A DNA stretch of 64,000 nucleotides, from the NCBI GenBank assembly GCA_015179125.1, contig WHVA01000088.1, positions 218,503-282,502 on the forward strand, in the 5' to 3' direction. This stretch comes from Gautieria morchelliformis (lineage: Eukaryota > Basidiomycota > Agaricomycetes > Gomphales > Gomphaceae). Numbering within the stretch: the stretch's first letter is position 1; each line of letters opens with the position of its first letter. A program made the translations under genes and the position numbers. The notes beneath the pieces are model-generated. The model had not been told where the DNA came from, searched no databases, and was given only the letters and a program-made list of their open reading frames with translations. Shown here piece after piece: positions 1 through 12,225 of this stretch.

Positions 1-290
1 TTTGCCTGTGGGCTGGGGAGACCAGGGGTACTATCACCAGTTCTGAACGGTTTGTGGAATGGAACAGGGCCGCGTGTTCCTTGGAAGGATGTCTTGCTGG
101 CACCATGAGGGGTGCCAGCTTCTTCACTTGCAAGCGGTTCTTGGGTGACGGCGTGAACCGCATCAATATCAACAAGGTTCTCCGGCCAGGGTATACGCTG
201 CTGAGCAAGTTCTGGGAGTGAGGGTGAAGCACGTATAAAGACAGGTTCTGGGGCTGGCTTCTTCCTCTTTGAGCCAAAACCGAGTACCAT
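1..290 (-). CDS. Partial gene, N-terminus of an unidentified protein
   Basis: An open frame starts at the ATG at 290 (minus strand) and runs off the left edge without a stop, giving about 96 residues. It begins MVLGFGSKRKKPAPEPVF, a short basic start followed by Pro/Ser-rich low-complexity sequence containing IPWPENLVD and PVPFHKPFRTGD. It shows no membrane segment or catalytic motif. The ATG sits in a good context (purine-rich, followed by G). The product is not recognised; the main domain presumably lies outside the window. The frame is free of stops over its whole visible length, but the call remains tentative because only the disordered N-terminus can be seen. Confidence 0.5.
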   Translation of the reverse strand, partial: MVLGFGSKRKKPAPEPVFIRASPSLPELAQQRIPWPENLVDIDAVHAVTQEPLASEEAGTPHGASKTSFQGTRGPVPFHKPFRTGDSTPGLPSPQA

Positions 291-1458
291 GGCGATGATT
301 CTTAACAGAAAAGGAGGCCGAAGCGAAAGGTGAAATCCAGCGGAAAGGGATACAAGTGCGGTGCCCTGCCGAGATGCCAATGGACAAGTCTTTGGTTTGC
401 CTGACCAAGAGATGGGAGTGTAAAGCACGAAGGGTCGATAAACAAGCCAAAGTGGTAACAGGAGAAGTGTGAATAAGAGGAAAGGGTTAGCTGCCGACGC
501 ACGCTAAAAGAAGAAACAAAGCGGCGCCCAAAGCTTATTCGGCTTCATCACTAGTGGCCAACCTGCACGGGTGTTACGGCATTAACTACCACAAACCTAG
601 TAAACCTAGTAGATACGTCCCTGTAAGTAATATGTAATGAACATGGTAACGCGTCGAAAACTCGATGCTTTCACTAAGTTCCAGTGTGAAGCTAGGAATG
701 CAGACTGTGAGTGAAGTTCGAATTCAAGATCGATGTTCTCAGACGTGGGCCCTATAATACAGGGGATACCATAGCTATATATTTATGCCCTCCTCCATCG
801 ACAATCAAGGAGTCGTGTACATGCTGATGAATGTGGTAGTAGTAGAAGAAGTGTGCTACGTATCGTAGTAGCTCTAGTAGCTGTAGACTCGGGGCAATAT
901 GATATGGCTGCGCCCCGTGGCACATGCATGTATTATATTTCATGTGATTGACCCTGATCGGCCTAATCTGCGCATCCACTGGATCGACGCTGCTCAATTT
1001 ACCAAAGGAGGTGTACTTTTTTTGCTAAAGGTCCTGGGGAAACAGTATTCAAACATCTTGGTAGACATTAATGTCGGCGGGACAGTAATCAAAGTTACAG
1101 TATATAACTGGCCCCATTATTTATTATACACAGCTGGATGTTTCGATATATCTAGGCTTCCATTGGCAATGTCGTGTCAACTCTCGAGGAGCAAGCTCAC
1201 TGCTGTCTTCTCTATATTTATATGTACATTCCTCCCGTTCTTGATAATGATTGACCGGCGTGTCATGCACCTATACACATTAGCATTCTGGATTTGAGAA
1301 CAGCTTCAATCACGGTCCAGACTCATAAGGCCTTATCGTATACGTGTATGGTCGGTTTATTTTTGTTTCCGTGCCATCCGATGTCCCGCTTCCTTATCTA
1401 GTCGATGGCAATACCCAGGAAATACGCCAACGAGGCTTGACTCCCAGTCTTGTCCACC
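291..1458. other. Intergenic region between divergent genes
   Basis: About 1.17 kb separate the minus-strand partial gene from the plus-strand permease. A plus-strand open frame at 899-1297 has no recognisable motif, no intron pattern and biased composition, and is probably fortuitous. No tRNA, repeat or mobile element is recognised here. Confidence 0.5.
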
Positions 1459-3981
1459 ATGCCTGGTTTCATGCGGCGAACCCTGCTCAAGCTTGAAGTG
1501 GACAAGTCGCCATCCAGTTTTGCCCCCGAGGGTTCACACTGGTCGAACAAAGACCTCGACCCTGTTCCTCCTGAGAAACAGACATGGAAGATGTTCGATT
1601 ATTTTACCTACTGGATAAGCGATGCCTTCAGGTCCGTTACGGACTGTTTTTGGCGTCATGTAGCTCTAAGACATCGCTTTTCCTTAGCATTGCCACATGG
1701 GAAATTGCCAGTTCAATTCTTGCTTTAGGTCTCTCGTGGAAGGATGCTATTCCCATCATCCTCGTTGGATACGGAATTGTATGTTTACGATTGCGGTATA
1801 CCTTGGACCGTCCACGCCAATTGTTAACAAGATACCAACGTAGACCATGGTGTTTATTGTTCTGAATGGTGTCACAGGTGCACGTTTACACATTCCTTTC
1901 CCTGTCCTCAACCGATCTTCAATGGGTTTCTGTCTCTCCTGTAAGTAGCATGTAATTGCACCTTCCTCTCTATAACGACGTATAACGTCGCTGTTTCCAA
2001 AGATTGGAGCATCTTGAGTCGCGCTATTCTAGCCTGCTTTTGGATGGGTGTCCAAGGCGCCAACGGAGGTGAATGTGTTACCCAAATGCTCAGAGTGCGT
2101 ACCAGCTTCTCCTGGTGCCAAGCATATCCCAAGGCTCTGCCAGGCCATCTGGCCGAGCTATAGGAACATTCCAAATCATTTACCTCCAAGTGCTGGTATC
2201 ACGACTGTATGCAGGTTTGCTCTGGTTCCTTCTAGTAAGCTGACACCAGGCTTTCCGCCATTAGCAAGGGATGCTTAGTTATTTCTTGTTCTGGATTATT
2301 CAACTACCTTTCTTGTTACTTCGTCCCCATAAGGTTGGTTGCCTCACATTATATGGTATATGCGTTCTCCCGAACCTTCTTGCACGCATAGCTTCGTTAT
2401 CTTTTCTTGGCCAAAGCGAGTCAGTTATCCTCAAACATATTTCTATCCGCTGCATTCATCGTTGAGAACAGTTATTGCTCCGAGCTGTGGTTTAGCTATG
2501 ATGATTTGGGCATTTGTGAAGACTGGGGGAGGACCAATTTTTTCCCAGCAGGGCACTCTGCACGGCTCTGCCCGCAGCTGGGCATGGCTGAGGTATAGAT
2601 ATGCTCGCAGCTATGACACTTCATCGTTCATAACGCACACATTTTATCAGCTGCATGAATGCTGTCATTGGCAACTATGCAACACTCGCAGTGGGTTGCT
2701 ATAATTTCTCGCCAATTTCATAACTCATATGCCCACAGGTCAAGTGAGAGGCTTTTTGGCTCTCGGGATGTATTGGCTATTCTGACACCAGTATGCTGCG
2801 AAGCATTCCTGATTTTACGCGTTATGCTCGAAGGCCCTCAGATACCTACATTCAGATCGTGGCCATTCCAATCATGTTCACAATTGTCGGATTCTTTGGT
2901 ATCGTCGTGACCTCAGCGGGTGCCGTGCTTTGTATGTCAATGGTCCCCAACGTCATGGCCTCGTCTAACCTCGAGACCGACTTCTAGACGGCGGGCAACT
3001 ATACTGGGACCCTTTGCGATTGATCGATAATTGGACCAATCGCCCTGCGACCTTTTTCGCTGCATTTTCTTTCGCATTGGCAACCATGTAATAATCCTCA
3101 CATCCCTTTCCACACATATGCTGATTTTGAGTCGCACGTATCAGGGGCACAAACATATCAGCCGTGAGCGATGTTATATATTAAAAAATCGACGTACTCA
3201 AAGACTTTGGATCGCGATATATCCTTACTAGAATTCTCTGTCCGCTGCCAATGATTTCTCAGCCCTCTTTCCGCGTTACGTCAATCTTCGGCGTGGATCG
3301 CTTCTATGCGCCATCATTGGCGGTTGGGTTTGTGTTCCCTGGCTCGTTCTCGCAAGTGCTATGACGTTTTTGAACTTCATGAGCGGTTATACGGTGTTTA
3401 TTGCCCCCATCATCGGGATCATGGTCGCGGACTACTGGTACGTCTTGAAATGCGGTCATGTTTGTGGTTGCGATACCACGTAACAGCCTGACATTCCTCA
3501 AGGGTACTTCATAAGCAAAAGGTTGATGTGCCCTCGATGTATAAGCCTCATGGTCGCTATTGGTACACTTGGGGTATCAGTATGTAGAGGTTACTTCTTC
3601 TCTGCTTACTCATTGCTTATCCTCTATAGATTGGAGAGCACTGGTTGCTATGCTTCTCACCGTCCCACCTATGATTCCTGGACTAGCCCAAGCAATCACA
3701 CCGTCAATTCGGACAGGGAATACAATCCGACTCTACGTGAGTGGCGTTTTCCTTGTCTCCCCCTTCAAGGTGTCTCAACAATCATACAGGATATCAGTTT
3801 TTTGTTCGGCTGCTTCGCGGGAGCCTCCATATTTTTGGCACTTTCATACCTCTTCCCCGCACAAGAGACGTTTGTCGATAACACCATATCAGTTCTTGAG
3901 GCTGATGGCGCCAGTAGTAAACAAATAACGATGGACGATAAGACATCCGATGAAGGATACACCAGAGAGAGCAAAGCTTAG
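1459..3981 (+). CDS. NCS1-family nucleobase/allantoin-type permease, copy 1
   Basis: Plasma-membrane permease of the NCS1 family (Fur/allantoin/uracil/thiamine group) with about 12 membrane segments. Motifs in order are SHWSNKDLDPVPPE near the start, FDYFTYWISDAF, WMGVQGANGG, AIWPSYRNIPNHLP, MMIWAFVKTGGGP, VNIPDFTRYAR, YWDPLRLIDNWTNR, NSLSAANDFSALFPRY, FLNFMSGYTVF and KVDVPSMYKPHGRYWY. Reading splice sites against these motifs gives an uninterrupted protein with well over ten short introns, including a 5-nt exon at 2739-2743. The ATG at 1459 follows CCACC and precedes the conserved LLKLEVDKSPSS stretch. The C-terminal tail is acidic and ends at TAG 3979-3981. A close paralogue lies inverted at 40,084-42,604. 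The substrate cannot be assigned from sequence alone. Confidence 0.88.
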
Positions 3982-4182
3982 GAAGGGTGGGAACGAGTGG
4001 TCCATGTAATGTACCACAAACGTGTCTTGGATGAGTAGTAGTAGCCTACGCAATATCGACCGTGGCCACTCTGCATAACTTCAGGATGAAATTCATACAC
4101 GCACTGCGTGTACGAAGAGCGGGTTTGGCTTCAGCTACGAAGACATGGTATCTCGGCAAATGGCTATAGGGCTGATCAAGGC

Positions 4183-6311
4183 CTACTTCTCCCCTATGGA
4201 CGACCATTCCAGGACACCGCCCCACGACCTCCACATTCTTTTCACAACGTTCATCTTTTGTTTTCTGCGTAAATCAGAGTCCTCGAGATCAGACACGTCG
4301 ACTAGAAACTCCTCGCGTAATCGTGACCGAGCCGGGAGATGCTTTTCACCGTATGCCCGGAGTTGGGCGACAGAAAGGAGTATCAAACCCTGCTCGAGTG
4401 AGGATAACGATTCCGGTTCTGTCTTGTGCGATTGGGGGCGACTCGAGGATAAAACAAGGCATCGCTCGATGCGCCTTTAAATATGGAATGGAAGCCACCG
4501 GTGAGCGATCATTTGAATAATAATAAACAGTCCAACCCACTTACCGCATGGCTAGCCAGACCGACTGGCGTCTCCCCCTGCCTCCATATCTACCTCTTCC
4601 GTGCCCACTTTGCCAGATACCCCTGGCCCATCCAAAGATAGCGTAAACGATTGCCAATGCCGGTGCCACGCCCACGAATGCAAACGTCAACTCTTGAGAT
4701 CTCAGTAACTTGTCAATACCAGACAGTGCGAAATCAACGTCAACCTGTGGTACATGGAGTCAGTGGAGTACTATGTATGACGTATGAATAAAACACAAAC
4801 CTTCATCTTCTGTATTTGTATCAAAAGGGAACGAATTAGAGTGCCTGAGACTGCGGACTTCAAGGGGGACTTGAGATCTTCTTCATACACCTTCAGAATG
4901 GGTGTTAGGTCACCTCGCCGAATCTGCATTGAGAGGCCTTCGAGTTCTGTCGGACCGAATTGGTATTTCTCCTTGCTGAGAGCCACAGCCATCCTTTCCA
5001 ATGACTATCGTGATGTCAGTCAGTGGAAATATATAAAGATAGCTGCATGCCTCTATATCAGCCTTCACCCCTTCCACACTGACGAGCCTAACCCCTTCTT
5101 CGCCTCCAGTCCGAACAGTATCTAAAATATCTCTGACAGGCTGTAAGAGATAACTCGTCCAGAAGCCTGACACAGTGTCGATCGCTTGAGTTAGTTGTTG
5201 CCCAAGAGTTTCTCTAGACCCATACACAAGTCGAAAGAGAATAAGAGTGATAGGTGGAATGATGACAAGGCGTGGCCATAGCCGCATCACACGGGATGGC
5301 CTTCGCAATCCTGATAGTCCTATGTTGTGTAACCGGTACGCTTTTGGAACCTTGGTGTTACTTATGTCCGAGAGCGATTCTATGAGAGTGTGTTCTCCTG
5401 CACGTATCCCCGGCATCTCATCATCATCCACGATCTCCTGGAGCACACGAATAAAGGTGACCAGCTCTTCCGTTTTTAGAAGAGAAGCTGGTCTAGAAGC
5501 AGTGAGTCGCCCAAGACGTTCTGCGCGGTCATCCCGAATGGCTTCGAGGGCCTGGCGGGAGAATTGGCATTCTTGACGTGTGAGTTCAAAGGGGGAACGA
5601 AAAATCATCCGTGAATGACCAGATAGATGAGGAAAGAACGATATCGCTAGTCGCGATGGTCGCAGGGTACTCGGGAAGAGCTGACGAATGGAGTTTGGTG
5701 TGAAGGCACTGGGAGTAACTGCTAAGTTTCTTGAGCGTAATGCATGTGTTATCGTCTCAACAACACGCTTCAGGCGTAAAGGCAGTGCTTTCGTATCCTT
5801 CGACTTCAGCGATGTGTAAGTGACTTCAAGAAAATCACGGACTTTCAAGCAAGTACCAAGCAAGTTTCCGCCTGGAACGTTCCAATTCGGCCCACCTATC
5901 AGACAATGCTATAACTTCTATGGATGCAAAGTATGAATCAAGCTGAGAATATGCCTACCAGTTTGCTTCCGAATCTGCTTCAGTGGCTTGCTGTAGCATC
6001 ATGTCCAATATCTGTCCAAAGAGTGAAGCAGCCACAGCTCCAACGGCTGCTCTCCTTAATGACATCTGTTCCTCGCCCATGCCATTGATAACGATACCAG
6101 ACCCATCAGACTTCAAAATATCGACAGTCTCTTGGACTAGAGAAGGACTAATGGGTGGATTGAATGTGGCCAACAGCGAGTGGAGCTTTTGTGTCCTTGC
6201 AGAGAATACGACGGGTTGCTTTATGGTTGGAGAAGAAGGCACCGATTTTCCATGAGCCAAAAGAGTACTCTGCAGGAGTATTTCTGTTTGATGTGTAGCA
6301 AAGGTAGACAT
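4183..6311 (-). CDS. NCA2: NCA2, mitochondrial outer-membrane protein (nuclear control of ATPase)
   Basis: NCA2 family; the yeast protein affects expression of mitochondrial ATP6/ATP8 and sits in the mitochondrial outer membrane. Exons read MSTFATHQTEILLQ at the start, WAELERSRRKLAWYLLE then TLPLRLKRVVETITHAL, a membrane segment near LVIIPPITLILFRLVYG, and the signature block SLERMAVAL, GDLTPILKVYEEDLKSP, GTLIRSLLIQIQK, followed by LTFAFVGVAPALAIVYAIFG (second membrane segment). The C-terminus has LPARSRLREEFLVDVSDLED and ends at 4183. An apparent frameshift after WYLLE disappears if a 55-nt GTCCGT...AAG intron is removed. The join before SLERM needs a GC donor (intron 5005-5050). The start is 66 bp from the divergent cyclodeaminase gene. 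Confidence 0.87.
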
Positions 6312-6377
6312 TCACTTTTGTGATCATGATATTGAAAGTCCGGCCCTGTACAACGATCGGGTGTGTGGACTAGCATC
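6312..6377. promoter_or_regulatory. Shared divergent promoter, NCA2 / cyclodeaminase
   Basis: Only 66 bp separate the two start codons, so both 5' UTRs and core promoters must overlap or lie inside the opposite transcript. No clear TATA box is seen. Confidence 0.6.
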
Positions 6378-7467
6378 ATGTCCGGTCAATCCCTTCTTGT
6401 ATTGTCGAGTTTAGAGGTTTGGGATCTGTCGTCCCGCATTCCCGTCCCTCTGCTGCTTGAGACTATACAATCTGCGTTACGCTATTATTCCCAATCTCCA
6501 CAGACTACCCAGGCACCCCATCGAGCTACTATTAGCTCGGAGAATTATACCACCCTGTTCATGCCGTCGCGTCTTGAGTCTATTCCGACAACATGCGTGA
6601 AAGTTGTAGCCGTCCCGAAGCATGCAGGATCAGGCGGGCTTCCTGCGACGACTCTGGTGATGGATGAAGTAACTGGCGGCGTAGAGGCTGTTGTGAACGC
6701 GAGGAGTCTCACGGCCTTGAGGACTGCTGCAGGTAAGAAAACAAAGCGTATGCTATGACTTCATCTGAGGAACTGTAAAAGCTTCAACCCTGGCCACCAA
6801 GTTTTGTTTGGGATCTAACGCCGATCCAACACACCTGCTCTTGTTCGGGGCGGGAGCCCAGTCACACTCCCACGCAATGGTCCTTATCGCAGCATACCCG
6901 CAAATTCGACGTTGCACCGTGATTAATCGGTCTTACAATTCCAGGCTTGTCACTCTGCTTGACCGCTTTCGGGCTCAATTTCCTGGTGTCGAAGTTGTTG
7001 GGTTAGCAGGAGATGCCCGTGCCCGTGGTCAGAGCAACGTAGACATTGAAACTGCTGTGAAATCCGCCTCCATCATATGTACAGCCACTTCGTCAACAGT
7101 CCCCCTATTTCCCGCAGACTGGGTCACACCTGGCACGCACGTCAATCTTGTCGGATCATTCACGCCCTTAATGCATGAGATTTCCTCAAGGCTAGTCGAC
7201 AGAGCTGAGTTGGTCATTGTCGACTCAAGAGAAGCCTGCGCCAAAGAAGCTGGTGAGCTCATTGCGGCGGGCGTTCCGCCAGAAAATACGGTTGAACTTG
7301 GTGAGCTGGGAAGTGAACACGGCCTCACTGCAGATGGAGGTGGAGAAGGCAAGGTAATAACGATATTCAAATCAGTGGGTGTGTCTGTGATGGACGCAGC
7401 TATCGCAAATCTGGTGGTCCAGAAAGCTCGAGAGGTAGGAAGCGGCACATCTATTCCGTATGATTGA
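6378..7467 (+). CDS. Ornithine cyclodeaminase / mu-crystallin family protein
   Basis: NAD(P)-dependent cytosolic enzyme of the OCD/mu-crystallin family; members include ornithine cyclodeaminase and ketimine reductase. Exon 1 carries the small N-terminal domain, with KVVAVPKHAG and ALVMDEVTGGVEAV-type sequence ending RSLTALRTAA. A 49-nt intron (6733-6781) precedes STLATKFCLG, and then the Rossmann segment LLLFGAGAQSHSHAMVLI. The second half has CTATSSTVPLF, GTHVNLVGSF and VVQKARE. Length of about 345 residues is typical. The ATG at 6378 is chosen because it directly precedes the conserved-type LLVLSS strand; an in-frame non-ATG extension exists upstream. The exact substrate is not predictable; proline or ketimine metabolism is likely. 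Confidence 0.88.
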
Positions 7468-7772
7468 AGTATCCGAGCTGCTACTAGCTTGTACTTGATG
7501 TGAATTTTCTCTTCCATCAATGCCAGTTTTGGGTTCCGGCGTAAATAAGTTGAACGCAACTGACAGCTACGATGGTAGGTTCCCCCACCTGGTTAATTAT
7601 ATCCTCCGAATTATACTGTACCGGGGCAGCTCGCGATCAACCCTAGTCAAAGGCAAGAAACGAGAACATGCGTCCCATACTAACTTAGTGGACGAACCGC
7701 GCCGCGTGACGTCAGGGTATACCTCAACTAACCAACAGTTTCTCAAACACCGAAAACTTTGTTGTTCACCGC

Positions 7773-10700
7773 ATGCCGTCCACGAAAAAACCATCAAGAA
7801 AGCGCAAGAAACCTCTCCAGGTGTCTCAAGCATTGAAAACAACTTCACTAGATTGTGAAGTGTCAACGGAACAGGAGACACCCCTTGAAGGCTCCGATGA
7901 AGAACAAGAGAGCGGCCGAAAGAAACGTGTAAGGTGGGGCAGTGAGGTTGATGAGAGTAAATCGAGTCGTATAGATGATGAAGACGGCTGCAGTGATGGG
8001 CTAGAACAGGTGTGTACAAGGCTTCTGTCATGAATTGGGTGTTAATTGCGATACATAGATTTGCCTCTCCGTATCTTGCCATCAGTGCGCTCTATGGTTT
8101 ACTCAGTATGAGTATGTACTGCCTAATAGCCAACTGATTGGGAGCCACAGTGGCCGGCTGGGTGCAGCATATTATGATCCTCTCAAGGCAACGCTCTACA
8201 TATTAGAAGACACTACGGACTCCGCACATTATGACCTGACACGCCTGCGTAAGTACATTCTTCCAAAACGCTTCGTTCTCTGTATTTAAAACAAAAACTT
8301 AGTACTGGAGCAAGCTTCGCCGGAGATTGTCATAACCGGCTCGAGATCAGACGACAAGTTCATTGAGGTAGTCAGGGCCATGAGTATGAATGTTAACCTC
8401 GAATTTACCTGTTATATTGACACTGGGGTTGCCCAGCCGATTCCACTAGTACTACGTTTCAGATTCGACCCAATCGTGAATTTAATCACACTAAGGGATA
8501 TGAACGCCTCCTCGCTCTGCGTCTTTTTGCCTCACTTCCTAATATTCCACCGTCTGCCGTCTCAGATACCGAACCAAGCTCTACAGGAAGTGCTACTGAG
8601 GATCCAAAAAATGCCTATGATTTCATGCGCAAACGACATGCAGAGACTGGAGATCCTAGTCTTCAGCGTTGGACAGCAGCGATTCGATTGTCCAATTTCT
8701 CAGCCGTTGAGGCATCCCCTTTCTGTGTACGTCAGCCATCGCCTTCGGAATTCGTCGATCCTTGGTAAACGATGGTGCCACACAACAGATCTCTGCCACA
8801 GGCGCACTTCTAGATTATCTGGCTCGTGCACGTGCGGTCGGCGAACTAGAAGACGAAGGCATCGGTGGCCTCGAAATACGTTCGATAGAATTTCTTGCAC
8901 TGTAACTAATGTCATACGTCTTCCAACTGCTGACAGTAAACACCCAACGCTCCCAGGGATCAGACCATGCACATTAACGCCGATGCTCTCTCGTGAGTTT
9001 TAAACATATATTTACTTCTCTTGTTCTATCAACTGAACGCAGCGCGCGTTGATAACGCGTACACAGCTCACTTCAAATATTCGACGATGAGAACCACGCA
9101 TCCATCCATTCAGACAAAACTAAAGAAGGACTGTCTCTTTTCGGTGAGCGCGAGAATACCCAAAGGAGATCTTTATTGGTTATGGTCTATTAGGCATTCT
9201 CGATGCCACACGGACGTCCCTGGGACGGAGGCTTCTTAGAAATTGGTTTCTTCGGCCATCCCTCTCGTTATCGACTATTGCTTCACGCCACAATGCGCTG
9301 TCTTGTTTTCTTCGATCCGAGAATTTGGTCACTTCTAGCGCAATGCACAGTCATCTCAAGGGGATTGGTAACGCCCCGCATGTATTTGGAATACTCCGTG
9401 GAGGCAGGGCAGGCGTACGGGAGTGGCAAACCGTAGTCAAGGTAATCTGTCCCTAGGATAAACTCTGACCCAACGTTCTCACACAATTCTGGACAGTTTG
9501 TCTTTCATATATGCTTGCTCAGGGAAGCCATCTCCGAATTGAACCAGGGAACACATGTGGACGTGATTAAAAAGGTCGGTCAGAAGCTTCTATCCACAGA
9601 GCTTCCGTCCGCAGGCATAGTGTGCTCACAATCTGGTCTCCATAGTTGATCGGGGTTATTGACATTGCTAGTTTCAGAGAAATGGGGAACGCGGTGAACG
9701 AGACTGTACGTAACTATATGAATAAGGGACAGCTCTTGACCGAAGATCCTAGATCGATTGGGAAGAATCTTCCAATGCCGCTCGTGTCTGTGTACGGCCC
9801 CACGTTGATAAAGAACTAGACGAGTGGAAGCGAATTTTTCATGGGCTTGATTCTGTTCTCGTGCCATCGACCTTTTATGATGACTGTCGACGAGACGCTG
9901 ATCTTTCTTATTCACTCAGTCACGCGTGGCGGCGCAACTCGGAGGAACGGTTCCCCCCAACTATGCTGAATCCCTGAATGTTGTGTATTTTCCTCAACTC
10001 GGTCAGCCAAACATCTGATGCGACAAGTTTCTGAGTACTCAAGGCGACGCAGGGTTTCTTATTTGCGTTCCCCTTCGAGAAGAATGGAAAAACGAGGACG
10101 GAACGCACGTCCCTGAACCTCCAAACGATGAGTTCATTTTCCAGGTACGTTACAAGGCAATCTCTTTATACGCCCAGTTGATCCAGCCTGTGTCGAGTTT
10201 TGTACAGAGTAAGTCTTCGATACCCGCGTCACTGTTTTGTAGTCATTGGCATCTATAGGAAGAGCGCTTACTTCAAATCGCCAAAAATGCAAGGTGTGTG
10301 CGCACTTTCCACCCGAATTATCCAGTTTAATTTCAGCATAAAGATTTGGATCATCATATCGGCGATTTGTACCCTGCAATCGTCGGTACGTCCTGGTCGC
10401 TATCTTTAATAATTTCCAGATGGCGTTGTGAGTTCACGCTATGCAGACCGTGAAATTGAAATCATACAAGCACTAGAAGAGAGGGTTTTGATGAACGACG
10501 AAGTAGTATTAGCCACATGTGATGCTTGCGCCGAGCTCGACTGGTATCCCAGGCAACATTCTTTCCACAGTAATTTGTACTGAGCATGTTGTCCGCAGCT
10601 TACTATCCCTAGCGGAAGCATCGCGAGCTTACGGTTACGTTCAACCACACATGGTTGACGAAAGCTTGATCGACATCAAGGGAGGAAGGTATTTAGTGTT

Positions 10701-12225
10701 ATCTTCCCGTATCCAACATGAAGGAATTCAATGACTACAGGCATCCCCTGCAAGAAAGAGTGGTGGATACATTTGTTCCCAATGACACATTCATGATCGG
10801 CGGTGCAGGCATCGGTGTTTCTGTTCAGGATAATGTCGACACCGAAGATGGCACTGAAACTTCAGAGCACTCTCCCGCGAGAAGTGTCATTGTTTGTACC
10901 GGAGCAAATGCTTGCGGGAAAAGTGTATACCTCAAGCAGGTCCGTTCGTCACCGCATGATTATCTACAGTCATCTGACAGTACGGAATGAAGACAGCGTT
11001 GATAGTGTATATGGCTCAGGTACTTCGGTTGATGCTGAGTCGCCGTAATTTCTCTTCCTAATATCATCTAGATCGGCTGGTACATCCACCGACCAATACA
11101 AGCTATCGCTCATCTGATGTTTATCCAGCTTTGTTCCTGCTGAGTCGGCAACGCTTGGCATCGTGGACAAGAGTAACGGTCTAAGGCTTTCATTGATGTA
11201 TGATGCAGCTGACACGGCGACCTAGTCTTCACTCGAGTTCAGACCCGGGAATCAGTATCTAAAGTATCTCCCATCCAAGTCCCCTTCGAGCTGTTATACC
11301 CTTACCTACACCGCTCCACGCGCTGCTTTCCAGGTTCAATCAGCTTTCATGATAGATCTTAATCAAGTGTCTTTGGCGCTGCGAAATATGACTCCTCGCT
11401 CGTTGCTAATCATTGACGAGTTTGGCAAAGGAACGGTTTCATCAGGCTCGTTCATTGATGATTTTAGCTGGCTAATGGAAAGCTGACCTCTACCTTCTGC
11501 TTGGATCCTGTTTGTGACTTTCTTACTTCTGATGCACAGATGGTGCCGGTTTGTTCTGTGGACTACTGAAGTTTGCTCTTTCTCTTGGCACGTGTTGTCC
11601 GAAAGTTCTGGCCGCAACCCATTTCCATGATGTATTTCACAACAACCTTCTTCCTCCATCCCTCCCTATCTCGTTTCTGCACATGCAGATCCTCTTAACA
11701 TCGAGCAGCGGCGTAATTTTGGACAAACCTGACACGGGGAACAGTGAGAACGACGAAGGCCGCAGATTAATCCAACCAGGGGAATCGATCACTTACTTAT
11801 ATAGGTATGTGTTCTATATATTGTCGTCGTGTTCTACCTGTGTCAACCTCATCCTGCCGCGCCCTACTATTAGAGTAGCGCAAGGACTCTGCCTTGATTC
11901 GTACGCGTCCAAGTGCGCCCTGGCCTTCGGGATCGCTCCTCGCGTAGTGCAGCGCGCAGAGCATATAAGTGATCTTTTATCTGCACACGCTGTGGGCGAG
12001 CTCCTGGATGAGGGCATGACCACTGAAGAACAGCGTGACCTCGCGGACGCAGAAGGCGTATGCAGGAGATTTTTGGCGTTGGATCTCAGAACCTATCGTG
12101 AAGGCGAGGACAGAGATGATGTGAAGGCGCTGTTGAGGCAGACCTTGGGGAGAAATGGAGACCAGGATGGCGAAGGTGGCAATGAAACGACAGACCATAG
12201 AGATGGGCGCTCTTTCTTTACTTGA
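7773..12225 (+). CDS. MSH5: MutS homologue MSH5 (meiotic crossover factor)
   Basis: MSH5 partners MSH4 to stabilise recombination intermediates and promote meiotic crossovers. The N-terminus ([14 protein letters not shown]) is basic and acidic low-complexity sequence. Then come [30 protein letters not shown], a connector and core with [16 protein letters not shown] and [15 protein letters not shown], and the ATPase domain: Walker [48 protein letters not shown], Walker [12 protein letters not shown], and ATHFHDVF. The tail ends [14 protein letters not shown] plus a short low-complexity end. The gene has many introns, including an 8-nt exon at 11,072-11,079 and a GC-AG intron at 11,446-11,539 just after the Walker B loop. 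No unresolved lesion was found in the parts traced; the middle third was traced less completely. The KGTVSS-DGAG loop has V where KGTSSTDG is usual. Confidence 0.9.

Noticed and set aside
899-1297. Open frame of 132 codons in the left intergenic region.
   Set aside because: No motif, no splice pattern and an odd composition; likely chance.
5800-5870. Apparent frameshift in NCA2 after WYLLE.
   Set aside because: A 55-nt GTCCGT...AAG intron with a CTTAC branch site restores WYLLETLPLRLKRVV.
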